From CALOBA01 sp942491465 (lineage in GTDB: Bacteria > Pseudomonadota > Gammaproteobacteria > Chromatiales > Chromatiaceae), in contig CALOBA010000037.1 of NCBI GenBank assembly GCA_942491465.1, positions 12,625-76,624 on the forward strand: a DNA stretch of 64,000 nucleotides, given 5' to 3'. The translations under genes were made by a program, and so were the position numbers. How positions within the stretch are numbered: position 1 is the stretch's first letter; the number at the start of each line of letters is the position of its first letter. Below the pieces are notes generated by a model. It did no database searches, had not been told where the DNA came from, and saw only the letters and a program-made list of their open reading frames with translations. This document shows positions 19,649 to 28,245 of this stretch, piece by piece.

Positions 19649-20093
19649 ACAACCGGCGGCGGATACGATCGTCGACGTCTTTACCGACGGCGCCTGCAAG
19701 CGCAACCCCGGCCCCGGCGGCTGGGGCGCCCTGCTGCGCTGGGGCGGGCACGAGAAGGAGCTCTACGGCGGCGAGCGCCAGACCACGAACAACCGCATGG
19801 AGCTGATGGCGGTCATCGCCGCGCTGGAGGCGATGAAGCGCCCGGAACGCATCCGCATCACCGTCGACTCGCAATACGTCAAGCAGGGTGTCGAGCGCTG
19901 GATGGCGCGCTGGAAGCGCAACGGCTGGAAGACCGCCGCCGGCGCCCCGGTCAAGAACCAGGACCTATGGGAACGCCTGGATCAGGCCATCGCCCCCCAT
20001 CGCGTCGACTGGCATTGGGTCCGCGGCCATACCGGTCACCCCGACAACGAGCGCGCGGATCAGCTCGCGAATCGCGGGGTGCCCGGGCGCTAA
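19641..20093 (+). CDS. rnhA: Ribonuclease HI
   Basis: 150 residues. Degrades the RNA strand of RNA-DNA hybrids. Carboxylate active site: D16 in VFTDGAC, E54 in NNRMELMA, D76 in VDSQYV, and the last Asp in HPDNERAD. The start overlaps the methyltransferase by 8 bases. The TAA stop (20091-20093) is the target duplication of a MITE, so the C-terminus ...NRGVPGR may be slightly shorter or differ from the ancestral end, although the duplication preserves the stop. Confidence 0.96.
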   Translation: MSEQPAADTIVDVFTDGACKRNPGPGGWGALLRWGGHEKELYGGERQTTNNRMELMAVIAALEAMKRPERIRITVDSQYVKQGVERWMARWKRNGWKTAAGAPVKNQDLWERLDQAIAPHRVDWHWVRGHTGHPDNERADQLANRGVPGR

Positions 20094-20195
20094 GTCAAGG
20101 TTCAGAAACAAGTGGTGCAGACGCAACCACGAAACGGCCAATCAAAAGGTTCAGCGAGCGGGCGTCTGCGCCACTTGTTTCTGAACCGATCCTAA
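20091..20195 (+). mobile_element. MITE-like element, copy 5, inserted at the rnhA stop codon
   Basis: Core 20094-20192, TAA at 20091-20093 (the rnhA stop) and TAA at 20193-20195. It reads in the rnhA sense and, together with the remnant that follows, pushes dnaQ 450 bases from rnhA, although the two are normally close. Confidence 0.9.
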
Positions 20196-20244
20196 GCCGA
20201 CGGGCGACTCCTTATTGCACTTGCGCCCCATCGGCCCTAAGTGA

Positions 20245-20517
20245 ACCAACGCCGAGCGGCGCCGTTACTTCGAGATTGCGCGTGGTTCGGCGTTGGAATG
20301 CGCATCGATTCAAGACTGCCTGAAAGCCTGTGAAGTGCTGACTGCCGCTCAAGACACGCAAGGCAAGACGATGTTGATTCGGATAGGCTCCATGCTCACA
20401 AAACTCGGGCGGCGAAATCACGAGATGCAAGAGACTTCTGCCTTCTATGGCGATTACGACAACGACAACGAGCACAGCCCTCGAGCAGACTCTTTGGTTC
20501 CGGCTGCGCCGGGTTAG
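20245..20517 (+). pseudogene. 3' remnant of a four-helix-bundle (23S rRNA IVS-type) protein
   Basis: Reading from just after an in-frame TGA at 20242, the frame gives ERRRYFEIARGSALECASI, followed by CLKAC and GKTMLIRIGSMLTKL. This is the C-terminal half of the four-helix-bundle proteins found inside 23S rRNA intervening sequences and as free-standing genes. The N-terminal two helices (F..L.VW..A...) are absent, so the gene is truncated, probably by the rearrangement that also placed the MITE. The tail from about residue 60 onward (YGDYDNDNEH...) is Asp/Asn-rich. The rest of 20196-20544 holds no other gene. Confidence 0.6.
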
Positions 20518-20544
20518 CTTCAACGAAACGCGGTATACGCCCCT

Positions 20545-21264
20545 ATGCGACAGATCGTACTGGATACGGAAACCACGGGCCTGGAGCCCGCCGACGGCCA
20601 TCGGATCATCGAGATCGGCTGCGTCGAACTCCATGAGCGCCGGCTCACTGGCAACAACCTGCATCGCTACCTGCAGCCCGACCGCGAGATCGACGCCGGC
20701 GCCATGGCCGTGCACGGCATCAGCAACGCATTCCTCGCCGACAAGCCGCGCTTCGCCGAGGTCGGCGAGGAGCTGATCGCCTACTTGCGCGGTGCCGAGC
20801 TGATCATCCACAACGCCCCGTTCGACGTCGGCTTCCTCAACCACGAGCTGCGCCTGTGGCGCAAGGATGCCCCGCGCATCGAAGACCTCTGCCAGGTCAC
20901 CGACAGCCTGACCATGGCCCGGGAGATGCACCCCGGCCAGCGCAACAGCCTCGACGCCCTGTGCAAGCGCTACGAGGTCGACAACACCCGCCGCGAACTC
21001 CACGGCGCCCTGCTCGACGCCGAGATCCTGGCCGACGTCTACCTGGCCATGACCGGCGGTCAGGTCAGCCTGCAACTGGAGGGCGAGACCGCCGAGGCCC
21101 GCCCCGGCTTCAGCGCCGGCCCCATTCGCCGCATCCCGACCGACCGCCCGCCGTTACCGGTCGTCCGCGCCACCACCGCCGAGCTCGCCGCCCACCAGGC
21201 CCGGCTCGCCGCCATCGACCAGAGCAGCGGCGGCAGCTGCGTCTGGCTCGCCGCCGGCGCCTGA
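20545..21264 (+). CDS. dnaQ: DNA polymerase III epsilon subunit (3'-5' proofreading exonuclease)
   Basis: 239 residues. DEDDh exonuclease of the replicative polymerase. Exo I is IVLDTETTGL (D7, E9), Exo II is HNAPFDVGFLNHE, and Exo III is the His/Asp of HGALLDAEILADVYLAMTGGQ. The tail after about residue 185 is the flexible region that binds the alpha subunit. The rnhA-dnaQ order is conserved in gammaproteobacteria, but here they point the same way rather than divergently as in E. coli. Confidence 0.95.
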   Translation: MRQIVLDTETTGLEPADGHRIIEIGCVELHERRLTGNNLHRYLQPDREIDAGAMAVHGISNAFLADKPRFAEVGEELIAYLRGAELIIHNAPFDVGFLNHELRLWRKDAPRIEDLCQVTDSLTMAREMHPGQRNSLDALCKRYEVDNTRRELHGALLDAEILADVYLAMTGGQVSLQLEGETAEARPGFSAGPIRRIPTDRPPLPVVRATTAELAAHQARLAAIDQSSGGSCVWLAAGA

Positions 21265-21302
21265 GGCAGGCTTGGCGAGCAGGCACTTTTAGTCCCGCGG
21301 GA

Positions 21303-22307
21303 TCACCGACGGCGGTTTACTCGACCAAGCCGCCGGGGAAAGACGGCGGCCCGATGAGCGTGGCCGGGTCGTCCGTCGCACTCGCGATTGTAAAGCCGGA
21401 CGCCGCTGTAGTACGTCGACTCGATGCCAAGGTCGCAGTTGCTGTCGTATGCAACGGCGAAATAGCCATTCCTTCCCCATCCCGTACCCCAGCTATTTCT
21501 GACAATGAAATAGCCGCCGCCCGCGACGCTCTCGTTGTCGACATATCCGGTGATGGTTACGCAGTGCCCTCCTTCGTAGGAGCCGGATGAACGCCGATAG
21601 ATACCTCCCTCATAATCGTAGAAGTCCGTATAGATATCCATTCCCGCCGCCAATGGCCCGTGCTGAACCAGCGCGGTCTTGATTGCCTCGATGTCGATTG
21701 TCCACCAATTGCCCGCCGCATAGCTCCAAGCGTTCGTCCTGGCCATTTTGGATGATGGACAGTAACCTGCGCAGGCGCCGTTGCTTGCCGTGTAGGGGAA
21801 GCAGCTCTCCGGCATATTGCCCGTGTCCACCAGGAAGTCGGATGCATCCGAGATAAAGCCGCCACTGCAATCGCCGGCGCTGCAGCAGTCCGATACAAGG
21901 AGTTCCTCCGCCAGATCGACCCCTGCTCCAGCCCCGCCGCGCCTGGCATTGACCCAGGCTTCGAGCACCGCCGTGGTGCCGAATGCCCAGCAGCTACCGC
22001 AGCTGCCCTGATCCCGAACCGAACTCATGATGTTCTTGGAGAATGGGTTGCGCTTGGTGATTGCCCAATCGAATGCCGACGGTAACGCGGCGACCCCTCT
22101 TTTAGTACCGTGAAGGACGAACTCGGTCGCAACCCCCTCCTCTCGAGCATGCAATATCGTGTTGTGCGGATAAGTGCGTGTTGCGTTGGATGAGATGTGA
22201 CCACCCGTTGCGAGATAGACCTCCAGGAACGGATCCAGCTGATCGGCATGCGCCGATCCGAGCAGGGCGATCATGCCGATCGCGCATAAAGATAGTATCT
22301 GTTTCAT
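21303..22307 (-). CDS. Secreted papain-family (C1A) cysteine protease
   Basis: 334 residues from the ATG at 22307. A Sec signal peptide (MKQILSLCAIGMIALLGSAHA) is followed by a short pro-region of about 55 residues with the TEFVLHG and LPSAFDWA landmarks. The catalytic triad is visible: QGSCGSCWAF (C106), GGHCVTITGY (H248) and VRNSWGTGWG (N271), with the oxyanion Gln at Q100. Paired cysteines (CCSAGDCSGG, CAGYC) suggest disulfides outside the cytoplasm. Its codon use looks less GC-extreme than its neighbours, which could mean acquisition. The C-terminal 25 residues (GRPGHAHRAAVFPRR) look unlike a domain and may be a frameshifted end. Confidence 0.85.
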   Translation of the reverse strand: MKQILSLCAIGMIALLGSAHADQLDPFLEVYLATGGHISSNATRTYPHNTILHAREEGVATEFVLHGTKRGVAALPSAFDWAITKRNPFSKNIMSSVRDQGSCGSCWAFGTTAVLEAWVNARRGGAGAGVDLAEELLVSDCCSAGDCSGGFISDASDFLVDTGNMPESCFPYTASNGACAGYCPSSKMARTNAWSYAAGNWWTIDIEAIKTALVQHGPLAAGMDIYTDFYDYEGGIYRRSSGSYEGGHCVTITGYVDNESVAGGGYFIVRNSWGTGWGRNGYFAVAYDSNCDLGIESTYYSGVRLYNRECDGRPGHAHRAAVFPRRLGRVNRRR

Positions 22308-22378
22308 CTGACGACTTCCCTCTTTCAACGCGCAGCGTTGCAGAAAATCATTGAAAATTCGCCTCGCTGCCAAGGTAT

Positions 22379-22398
22379 GGCAAGATAAATATCTTGCC
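22379..22398. promoter_or_regulatory. Perfect 8-bp inverted repeat upstream of the protease gene
   Basis: GGCAAGAT, AAAT, ATCTTGCC, about 72 bases upstream of the protease ATG, in an AT-rich patch. It could be an operator or part of the 5' leader. From 22399 to 22756 I see no gene and no other structure. Confidence 0.35.
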
Positions 22399-22756
22399 GG
22401 CTGTTGTTAAGTTTAGTCGCAGATTCGGCATCCTGCGCGGGGAGGGGCGCTGGGTAGAAGGGTCGGAGCCGCTGACCCGACTGTTCGCGTCGATGCCGGA
22501 CCGGGAGTGCTTCGGCCAGCCCGCTGCAGCGTTTGTCGGTCGATGTCAGCGGTTGAGGCAGTGTGGGAGGGGGATGGAGTATGACCGTGGCTGGGAAACG
22601 GCCGATAGGCGTTGCGGGCTGCGTTGCGACCGATAGTCCCCGATCCGCACTATCGCCCGCGCTCGCAACCGGTTAGGATGCGCCCGCGCCATCACCGGCG
22701 CAGCCTGTCTATGCGATTTAGCAATCGCGCCCGAAGAGCCGAACGGAGACCCACCC

Positions 22757-24334
22757 ATGCCGATCCGATCCTCAGCGCCCTGGCGCTGCGCCCTGGCACT
22801 GGCTGCCTTGGCCGCCGCCACCGCTGCCGACGCTGCCGACAAGCCGAATATCCTGGTCGTCTGGGGCGATGATGTCGGCCAGTCCAACATCAGTGCCTAC
22901 ACCCACGGCCTCGTGGGCTATGAGACGCCCAACATCGACCGCATCGCCAACGAGGGCATGACCTTCACCGACTACTACGGCGAGCAGTCCTGTACCGCCG
23001 GGCGCGCATCCTTCATCACCGGTCAGAGCGTATTCCGCACGGGCCTGTCAAAGGTCGGCCTGCCGGGGGCCGAGCTGGGGCTGAGGGAGGAGGACCCGAC
23101 CATCGCCGTCGTGCTCAAGGCCCTGGGCTACGCCACCGGCCAGTTTGGCAAGAACCACCTGGGCGACCGCGACGAGCACCTGCCGACCAATCACGGCTTC
23201 GACGAGTTCTTCGGCAACCTCTACCACCTGAACGCCGAAGAGGAGCCGGAGAACGAGGATTATCCGGGCGACGTAGTGCTCGCCAACGGCAAGACCTTCC
23301 ACGAGCAGTACGGACCCCGCGGCGTGATCCACTCCTGGGCCCTGGCGGACGGCACCCAGAAGATCGAGGACACCGGCCCCCTGACCAAGCAGCGCATGGA
23401 GACCGTCGACGACGAGACCTCGGCGGCGGCGATGCGCTTCATCGAAGAACAGACCAAGGCCGGCAAGCCCTGGTTCGTCTGGTGGAACGGCACCCGGATG
23501 CACTTCCGCACCCATGTCAAGGAGGCGCTGCGCGGCATCTCCGGCCAGGACGAGTACGCCGACGGCATGATCGAGCACGACATGCACATCGGCAAGCTCC
23601 TCGACAAGCTCGACGCGCTCGGCATCGCCGACAACACCATCGTCTTCTACTCCACCGACAACGGCCCCCACTACAACACCTGGCCGGATGCGGCGGCGAC
23701 GCCGTTCCGCGGCGAGAAGAACACCAACTGGGAGGGCGGCTGGCGGGTGCCGGCCATGGTGCGCTGGCCCGGCAAGATCCCGGCCGGCGAGTGGACCAAC
23801 GCGATCGTCCATCATATGGATTGGATGCCGACATTGGTCGCCGCCGCCGGCGATAACGAGATCAAGGACCGCCTGAAGACGGGCATCTCGGTCCCGGCCG
23901 TGGGACGTGACTACAAGGTCCACCTCGACGGCTACAACATCCTGCCGCTGCTCACCGGCGAGACCGACGACAGCCCGCGCCACGAGGTCTTCTACTTCTC
24001 CGATGACGGCGACCTGACCGCGCTGCGCTACGACGACTGGAAGCTGATCTTCCTGGAGCAGAAGGCCGCCGGCACCTTCCGCGTCTGGATGGAGCCGTTC
24101 GTGCCGCTGCGCGTGCCGCTGATCGAGAACCTGCGCCGCGACCCCTACGAGCGCGCCGAGAGCACCTCCAACACCTACTTCGACTGGGTGCTTGACCGCG
24201 CCTACCTGCTGGTCCCGGCGCAGCAGTACGTCGCCCGGTTCCTGGAGACCTTCCAGGCGTTCCCGCCGCGGCAGAAGGCCGCCAGCTTCGGCCTCGACCA
24301 AGTGATGGAAAAGCTCGCGCCTCCGGGCGGCTGA
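22757..24334 (+). CDS. Sulfatase (formylglycine-dependent), exported
   Basis: 525 residues. A signal peptide (ending ADAAD, about residue 28) leads to an alkaline-phosphatase-fold sulfatase. The metal-site ILVVWGDDVGQSN (D38, D39) and the modification motif SCTAGRASF (C79; a CxAxR version of the usual CxPxR, matured to formylglycine) are clear, as are GKNHLGDRDEHLPTNHGFD and the later STDNGPHYNTWPD. It hydrolyses sulfate esters in the periplasm, substrate unknown. The anaerobic or aerobic maturase (anSME/FGE) is not in the window. A HAD phosphatase follows on the same strand. Confidence 0.9.
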   Translation: MPIRSSAPWRCALALAALAAATAADAADKPNILVVWGDDVGQSNISAYTHGLVGYETPNIDRIANEGMTFTDYYGEQSCTAGRASFITGQSVFRTGLSKVGLPGAELGLREEDPTIAVVLKALGYATGQFGKNHLGDRDEHLPTNHGFDEFFGNLYHLNAEEEPENEDYPGDVVLANGKTFHEQYGPRGVIHSWALADGTQKIEDTGPLTKQRMETVDDETSAAAMRFIEEQTKAGKPWFVWWNGTRMHFRTHVKEALRGISGQDEYADGMIEHDMHIGKLLDKLDALGIADNTIVFYSTDNGPHYNTWPDAAATPFRGEKNTNWEGGWRVPAMVRWPGKIPAGEWTNAIVHHMDWMPTLVAAAGDNEIKDRLKTGISVPAVGRDYKVHLDGYNILPLLTGETDDSPRHEVFYFSDDGDLTALRYDDWKLIFLEQKAAGTFRVWMEPFVPLRVPLIENLRRDPYERAESTSNTYFDWVLDRAYLLVPAQQYVARFLETFQAFPPRQKAASFGLDQVMEKLAPPGG

Positions 24335-24348
24335 TCCCCGGCCGACCT

Positions 24349-24384
24349 CCGGCGCTGCCGCCCCGCCATCGGCGGCAGCGCCGG
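24349..24384 (+). terminator. Strong 14-bp hairpin after the sulfatase gene
   Basis: CCGGCGCTGCCGCC, an 8-base loop, then GGCGGCAGCGCCGG: a perfect stem 15 bases after the sulfatase stop. There is no T-run beyond two T, so termination may be partial. Confidence 0.5.
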
Positions 24385-24464
24385 GCCTTCGCTGAACCGC
24401 CGGCACTCGGCCCGAGCGCCATGCCGGCGGCCTTTTCTTGCCCGCCGAACCCACGAGGACCGCC

Positions 24465-25424
24465 ATGCGCTCCCTTCTAATCATCCTGCTGGCCTGTGCC
24501 GCCCCGGCCCTGGCCGACCCCCTCCCCGCCTGGAACGACGGCCCGGCCAAGCAGGCCATCATCACCTTCGTCGACGCCGTGACAGACGAAGACGGCCCGG
24601 ACTTCGTACCGGCACCCGAACGCATCGCCGTCTTCGACAACGACGGTACCCTCTGGGTCGAGCAGCCCATCTACACCCAGCTCGCCTTCATCCTCGAGCA
24701 GATCCGCGCGCAGGCCCCCGAGCATCCCGAGTGGCAAGACCAGCAGCCGTTCAAGGCCGCGCTCGAAGGCGACCGCGACGCCCTGGCCGCGGCCGGCATG
24801 GACGGTCTGATGCAGCTCGTGATGGCAACCCACGCCGGCATGAGCACCGATGAATTCGCGGCGACCGCCACTCAATGGATCACCGCTGCCCGCCACCCGC
24901 GCTTCGAGCGCCCCTACACCGAGCTGGTCTATCAGCCCATGCTGGAGCTGCTGGACTACCTGCGTGCCAAGGGCTTTGCCACCTACATCGTCTCCGGCGG
25001 CGGCATCGCCTTCATGCGGCCCTGGAGCGAGCGCGTCTACGGCATCCCGCCCGAGCAGGTCATTGGCTCGCAGATCGCCTTGGAATATCGGGCCGACGAC
25101 GGCGAGCCCGCCATCGTGCGCCAGGGCGAGATCGCCTTCATCGACGACAAGGCCGGCAAGCCCGTCGGTATCCAGCGCCACATCGGCCGCCGGCCCATCC
25201 TCGCCGTCGGCAACTCCGACGGCGACTACCAGATGCTGGAATGGACCACGGCCGGCAGCGGGCAGCGGCTCGGCCTGCTGCTCCACCACGACGATGCCGA
25301 GCGCGAATACGCCTACGACCGTGCGGGCCACATCGGCCGGCTCGACCGCGGGCTGGATGATGCCGACGCCAAGGGCTGGCGGATCATCTCCATGCAGCGG
25401 GATTGGAAGACCGTCTTCCCCTGA
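24465..25424 (+). CDS. Exported HAD-superfamily phosphatase
   Basis: 319 residues from the ATG at 24465 (GAGGA 7 bases upstream). A signal peptide MRSLLIILLACAAPALA precedes a haloacid-dehalogenase fold. Motif I is VFDNDGTLW (D58, D60), motif II the S/T of YIVSGGG, motif III a Lys region (EIAFIDDKAGKP), and motif IV AVGNSDGDYQM. HAD proteins of this kind with a leader sit beside sulfatases in several proteobacteria, which suggests a joint role in releasing phosphate or sulfate from external compounds; substrate unknown. Confidence 0.8.
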   Translation: MRSLLIILLACAAPALADPLPAWNDGPAKQAIITFVDAVTDEDGPDFVPAPERIAVFDNDGTLWVEQPIYTQLAFILEQIRAQAPEHPEWQDQQPFKAALEGDRDALAAAGMDGLMQLVMATHAGMSTDEFAATATQWITAARHPRFERPYTELVYQPMLELLDYLRAKGFATYIVSGGGIAFMRPWSERVYGIPPEQVIGSQIALEYRADDGEPAIVRQGEIAFIDDKAGKPVGIQRHIGRRPILAVGNSDGDYQMLEWTTAGSGQRLGLLLHHDDAEREYAYDRAGHIGRLDRGLDDADAKGWRIISMQRDWKTVFP

Positions 25425-25526
25425 TCGGCCTCGGGCCGGCGCGCCTTGCCGACGCCATAGGATCCTGGCGTCCGTGGCATCCTTTGCGGTATTGCATAGC
25501 AATCGCCGTAGCAGTACGAAACGACC

Positions 25527-26921
25527 ATGCCCCACGCCGCCGCCCCGACCCCGCTCGATTTCAACCGCGACATCTGGACCGTCTCGCGCCTCAACCGCGA
25601 GGCCCGCGCCGTGCTCGAGGGCAGCTTCCCGCTGCTCTGGATCCAGGGTGAGCTGTCGAACCTGGCCCAGCCCGCATCCGGGCATATCTACTTCGGCCTG
25701 AAGGACGAGGCCGCCCAGGTGCGCTGCGCCATGTTTCGCCAGCGCCGCAACCTGCTGCGGTTTCGGCCCGGCAATGGCGATCAGGTCCTGGTGCGGGCAC
25801 GCATCGGCCTGTACGAGGCCCGCGGCGACTTCCAGCTCATCGTCGAGCACATGGAGCCCGCGGGAGAGGGTGCGCTGCGCCTGGAGCTGGAGCGGCGCAA
25901 GCAGCGCCTCGCCGCCGAGGGGCTGTTCGACGAGGCCCTCAAGCGGCCGCTGCCGGCGTTCCCGCGGCGCATCGGCCTGATCACCTCCGCCAGCGGCGCC
26001 GCCGTGCATGACATGCTCACGGTGCTCGGCCGACGTTTCCCGCTGCTGCCGGTGCTGATCTATCCCGCCATGGTCCAGGGCGACGGCGCCGCCGAGAGCC
26101 TGATCGCGGCGCTGGCGCGGGCCAATCACCAAGCCGACTGCGACCTGTTGATCATCGGCCGCGGCGGCGGCTCGCTGGAGGACTTGATGGCCTTCAACGA
26201 CGAGGGCCTGGTGCGCGCCATCCGCGCGTCGGCCATCCCGGTGATCAGCGGCATCGGCCACGAGGTAGACCTGACCCTGGCGGACCTGGCCGCCGATCGC
26301 CGCGGCGCCACACCGTCCGCCGCCGCCGAGCTGGCAAGCCCGTCCGCCGAGCATCTGTCCCAGCGCATCGAGGCCCTGGCCGCGCGCCTGACCAACGCCG
26401 AGCAGCGCCGGCTCCAGCAGGCGCGGCAGGCGCTGCAGACCGCCGCCCGTCATCTGCGCCTGCTGCACCCGGCGGCGCGGCTGCAGCAGCAGGCCCAGCG
26501 GCTCGACCGGTCTGAGCAGCGGCTGCGGGCGGCCATCCTCGCCCGGCTCCAACGCCATCGGCTGCGGTTGGCGCCGCTGACCGGGCGGCTCGCCGCGCGC
26601 TCCCCGGCGCAGCGGCTGTCCGCCGCACGGGACCGGCTCGGCGGGTTGACCCGCCGGCTGCAGCGCGCCGGCGCAGGCGACATCGCCGAGCGCCGCCGCC
26701 GGCTGGCCCGGGCCATCGACGGCCTGCAGGCCCGCAGCCCACTGGCGACCCTGGCACGAGGCTACGCCATCGTCACCCGGCAGACCGATGACGCGCTGAT
26801 CAGCGATGCGTCACAGGCCCCCGCGGGGACGGGGCTGCGGATCCGCTTGCGCGACGGCGAGCTGGCCGCCACGGTCGACGCCCGGCGTTCGCCGCCCGGC
26901 ACCGCGCCAAGCGGTCGTTGA
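25527..26921 (+). CDS. xseA: Exodeoxyribonuclease VII, large subunit
   Basis: 464 residues. N-terminal OB-fold (LNREARAVLEGSFPLLWIQGELSNLAQPASGHIYF), then the catalytic core RIGLITSASGAAVHDML, LIIGRGGGSLEDLMAFNDE and PVISGIGHEVDLTLADLAADRRGATPSAAAE (given as positions about 246-276), a long coiled-coil (about 290-420), and the conserved C-terminal LARGYAIV. It degrades single-stranded DNA with XseB, which is not in the window. A MITE lies 38 bases after the stop. Confidence 0.95.
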   Translation: MPHAAAPTPLDFNRDIWTVSRLNREARAVLEGSFPLLWIQGELSNLAQPASGHIYFGLKDEAAQVRCAMFRQRRNLLRFRPGNGDQVLVRARIGLYEARGDFQLIVEHMEPAGEGALRLELERRKQRLAAEGLFDEALKRPLPAFPRRIGLITSASGAAVHDMLTVLGRRFPLLPVLIYPAMVQGDGAAESLIAALARANHQADCDLLIIGRGGGSLEDLMAFNDEGLVRAIRASAIPVISGIGHEVDLTLADLAADRRGATPSAAAELASPSAEHLSQRIEALAARLTNAEQRRLQQARQALQTAARHLRLLHPAARLQQQAQRLDRSEQRLRAAILARLQRHRLRLAPLTGRLAARSPAQRLSAARDRLGGLTRRLQRAGAGDIAERRRRLARAIDGLQARSPLATLARGYAIVTRQTDDALISDASQAPAGTGLRIRLRDGELAATVDARRSPPGTAPSGR

Positions 26922-26959
26922 TCATGGTCCAGAATGCGGGCGTCTCCGGGCGCTGAGCC

Positions 26960-27064
26960 TGAGTCAAGGTTCAGAAACAAGTGGTGCAGACGCACCCACG
27001 AAACATCCAATAAAAAGTCTCAGCGAGCGGGCGTCTGTACCACTTGTTTCTGAACCGATCCTGA
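26960..27064 (+). mobile_element. MITE-like element, copy 6 (TGA/TGA duplication)
   Basis: Core 26963-27061 with TGA on each side. It reads in the xseA sense, 38 bases beyond its stop. The most diverged loop of the seven (CATCCAATAAAAAGTCT). Confidence 0.86.
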
Positions 27065-27213
27065 GGCTCGCCAGTTCCGCCGCCGAGGCGCCAAGAACGC
27101 CATCAACGGCCTTGCCGCAGCCTGCCCTATAGCGCGCCTGTCGTCGCGGCAGGCTCGACCGCTGGGTTGCGCTATCATGGCCGCCGACCGTTCATGATCT
27201 CGGGAGGATCAGC

Positions 27214-27306
27214 ATGCAGATCACGATTAGAGCGAATAGTGCGCGTCGGCGCGCCACCGCCGACCTCGGCAACCTGTTCGGCAAACCCGCGGCGGTGATG
27301 CCATGA
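27214..27306 (+). CDS. 30-residue leader peptide coupled to the alpha/beta hydrolase gene
   Basis: ATG with a very good ribosome site (GGGAGG 7 bases upstream) opens a 30-codon frame starting MQITIRANSARRRATAD. Its TGA overlaps the ATG of the hydrolase gene as ATGA. The main gene has no independent Shine-Dalgarno close by, so its translation probably depends on this small frame. It has no signal or membrane span. I do not recognise the peptide; it may be a regulatory leader or a true microprotein. Confidence 0.55.
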   Translation: MQITIRANSARRRATADLGNLFGKPAAVMP

Positions 27307-28190
27307 GCAAGCACCTCACCCCACTGCCGGAGGCGGTCGCCGCCCCGCGTCAGCGCTTCACCACCAAGCACGGGGAGCGGGTCGCCTGGTATGGCGACAG
27401 CTCGGGCGAGGGCCGTCCGCTGGTGCTCGTACACAGCGTCAATGCCGCCCCGAGCACCTTCGAGGTCAAGCCGATCTTCGAGCACTACCAGGGCAAGCGA
27501 CCGGTCTACAGCCTGGACCTGCCGGGATTCGGCCACTCCGAGCGTTCGCCGGGGCCGTACTCGGCGGAGCGCTATGCCGGTGCGATCATGGATTTTCTGG
27601 AGCAGGTGGTGCAGCAGCGCTGTGACCTGCTGGCCCTGTCGCTGGGGGCGGAGTTTGCCACCCGTGCCGCACGCTGGGACTCCGAGCGCATCGCCTCGTT
27701 GGTGCTGGTCTCGCCGACCGGGTTCTTCGAGCGGCAGCCGGCGGGCCCGAAGGTCGGTCGGGTGATGCACCGCATCCTGACCCTGCCGGGGCTCGGGCCG
27801 TTCCTGTTCGCGCTGGTCTCCTCCAAGCCGAGCATCCGCTACTACCTGGGCAAGTCGTTCGCCGGGCCGGTGCCGCAGGAGGTGCTCGACTACGCCCATG
27901 CGACCTCGCACCAACCCGGCGCCCAGCATGCCCCGCTGATGTTCCTGTCCATGCAGCTATTCACGCCCGATGCACCCGAGCGCCTCTACGACAAGCTCCC
28001 GGGGGACATGCCGGTGCTGGCCATTGCCGATCGCGATCCCTACGTCGGCTTCGAGCGGCTGCCGGAATTTGTCGCCGCCCATCCGAGCTGGCGCCTGGAG
28101 TCCCTGGCGCCGCATATGGGGCTGCCGCAGTGGGAGCGCCGGGATGCGATGACGACGTTGCTGGACGGCTTCTGGGCCAGTCTGGATTGA
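27303..28190 (+). CDS. Alpha/beta-hydrolase fold protein
   Basis: 295 residues. The fold is clear: oxyanion region LVLVHSVNAAPSTFEVK, DLPGFGHSERS, nucleophile elbow LLALSLGAEFA (S113; the first Gly of GxSxG is Ala here), acid in the IADRDPYVG region, and His in APHMGLPQWE. No signal peptide. Substrate unknown. Translationally coupled to the 30-codon ORF before it; 55 bases upstream of leuC but probably a separate unit. Confidence 0.82.
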   Translation: MSKHLTPLPEAVAAPRQRFTTKHGERVAWYGDSSGEGRPLVLVHSVNAAPSTFEVKPIFEHYQGKRPVYSLDLPGFGHSERSPGPYSAERYAGAIMDFLEQVVQQRCDLLALSLGAEFATRAARWDSERIASLVLVSPTGFFERQPAGPKVGRVMHRILTLPGLGPFLFALVSSKPSIRYYLGKSFAGPVPQEVLDYAHATSHQPGAQHAPLMFLSMQLFTPDAPERLYDKLPGDMPVLAIADRDPYVGFERLPEFVAAHPSWRLESLAPHMGLPQWERRDAMTTLLDGFWASLD

Positions 28191-28198
28191 GCTTAGGC

Positions 28199-28214
28199 GC
28201 ATAGATGTCTATGC
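28199..28214 (+). promoter_or_regulatory. Inverted repeat upstream of leuC
   Basis: GCATAGA TG TCTATGC, a perfect 7-bp palindrome 9 bases after the hydrolase stop and 31 bases before the leuC ATG. It may be an operator or a short terminator (a GTTTTTC run follows 6 bases on). Confidence 0.35.
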
Positions 28215-28245
28215 TGTGCGGTTTTTCTTTCGGCGGGAGTGGCTG

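Noticed and set aside
20293..20517. Independent 74-residue gene
   Set aside because: The frame's homology begins upstream of its ATG, so it is better explained as the 3' remnant of a longer protein.
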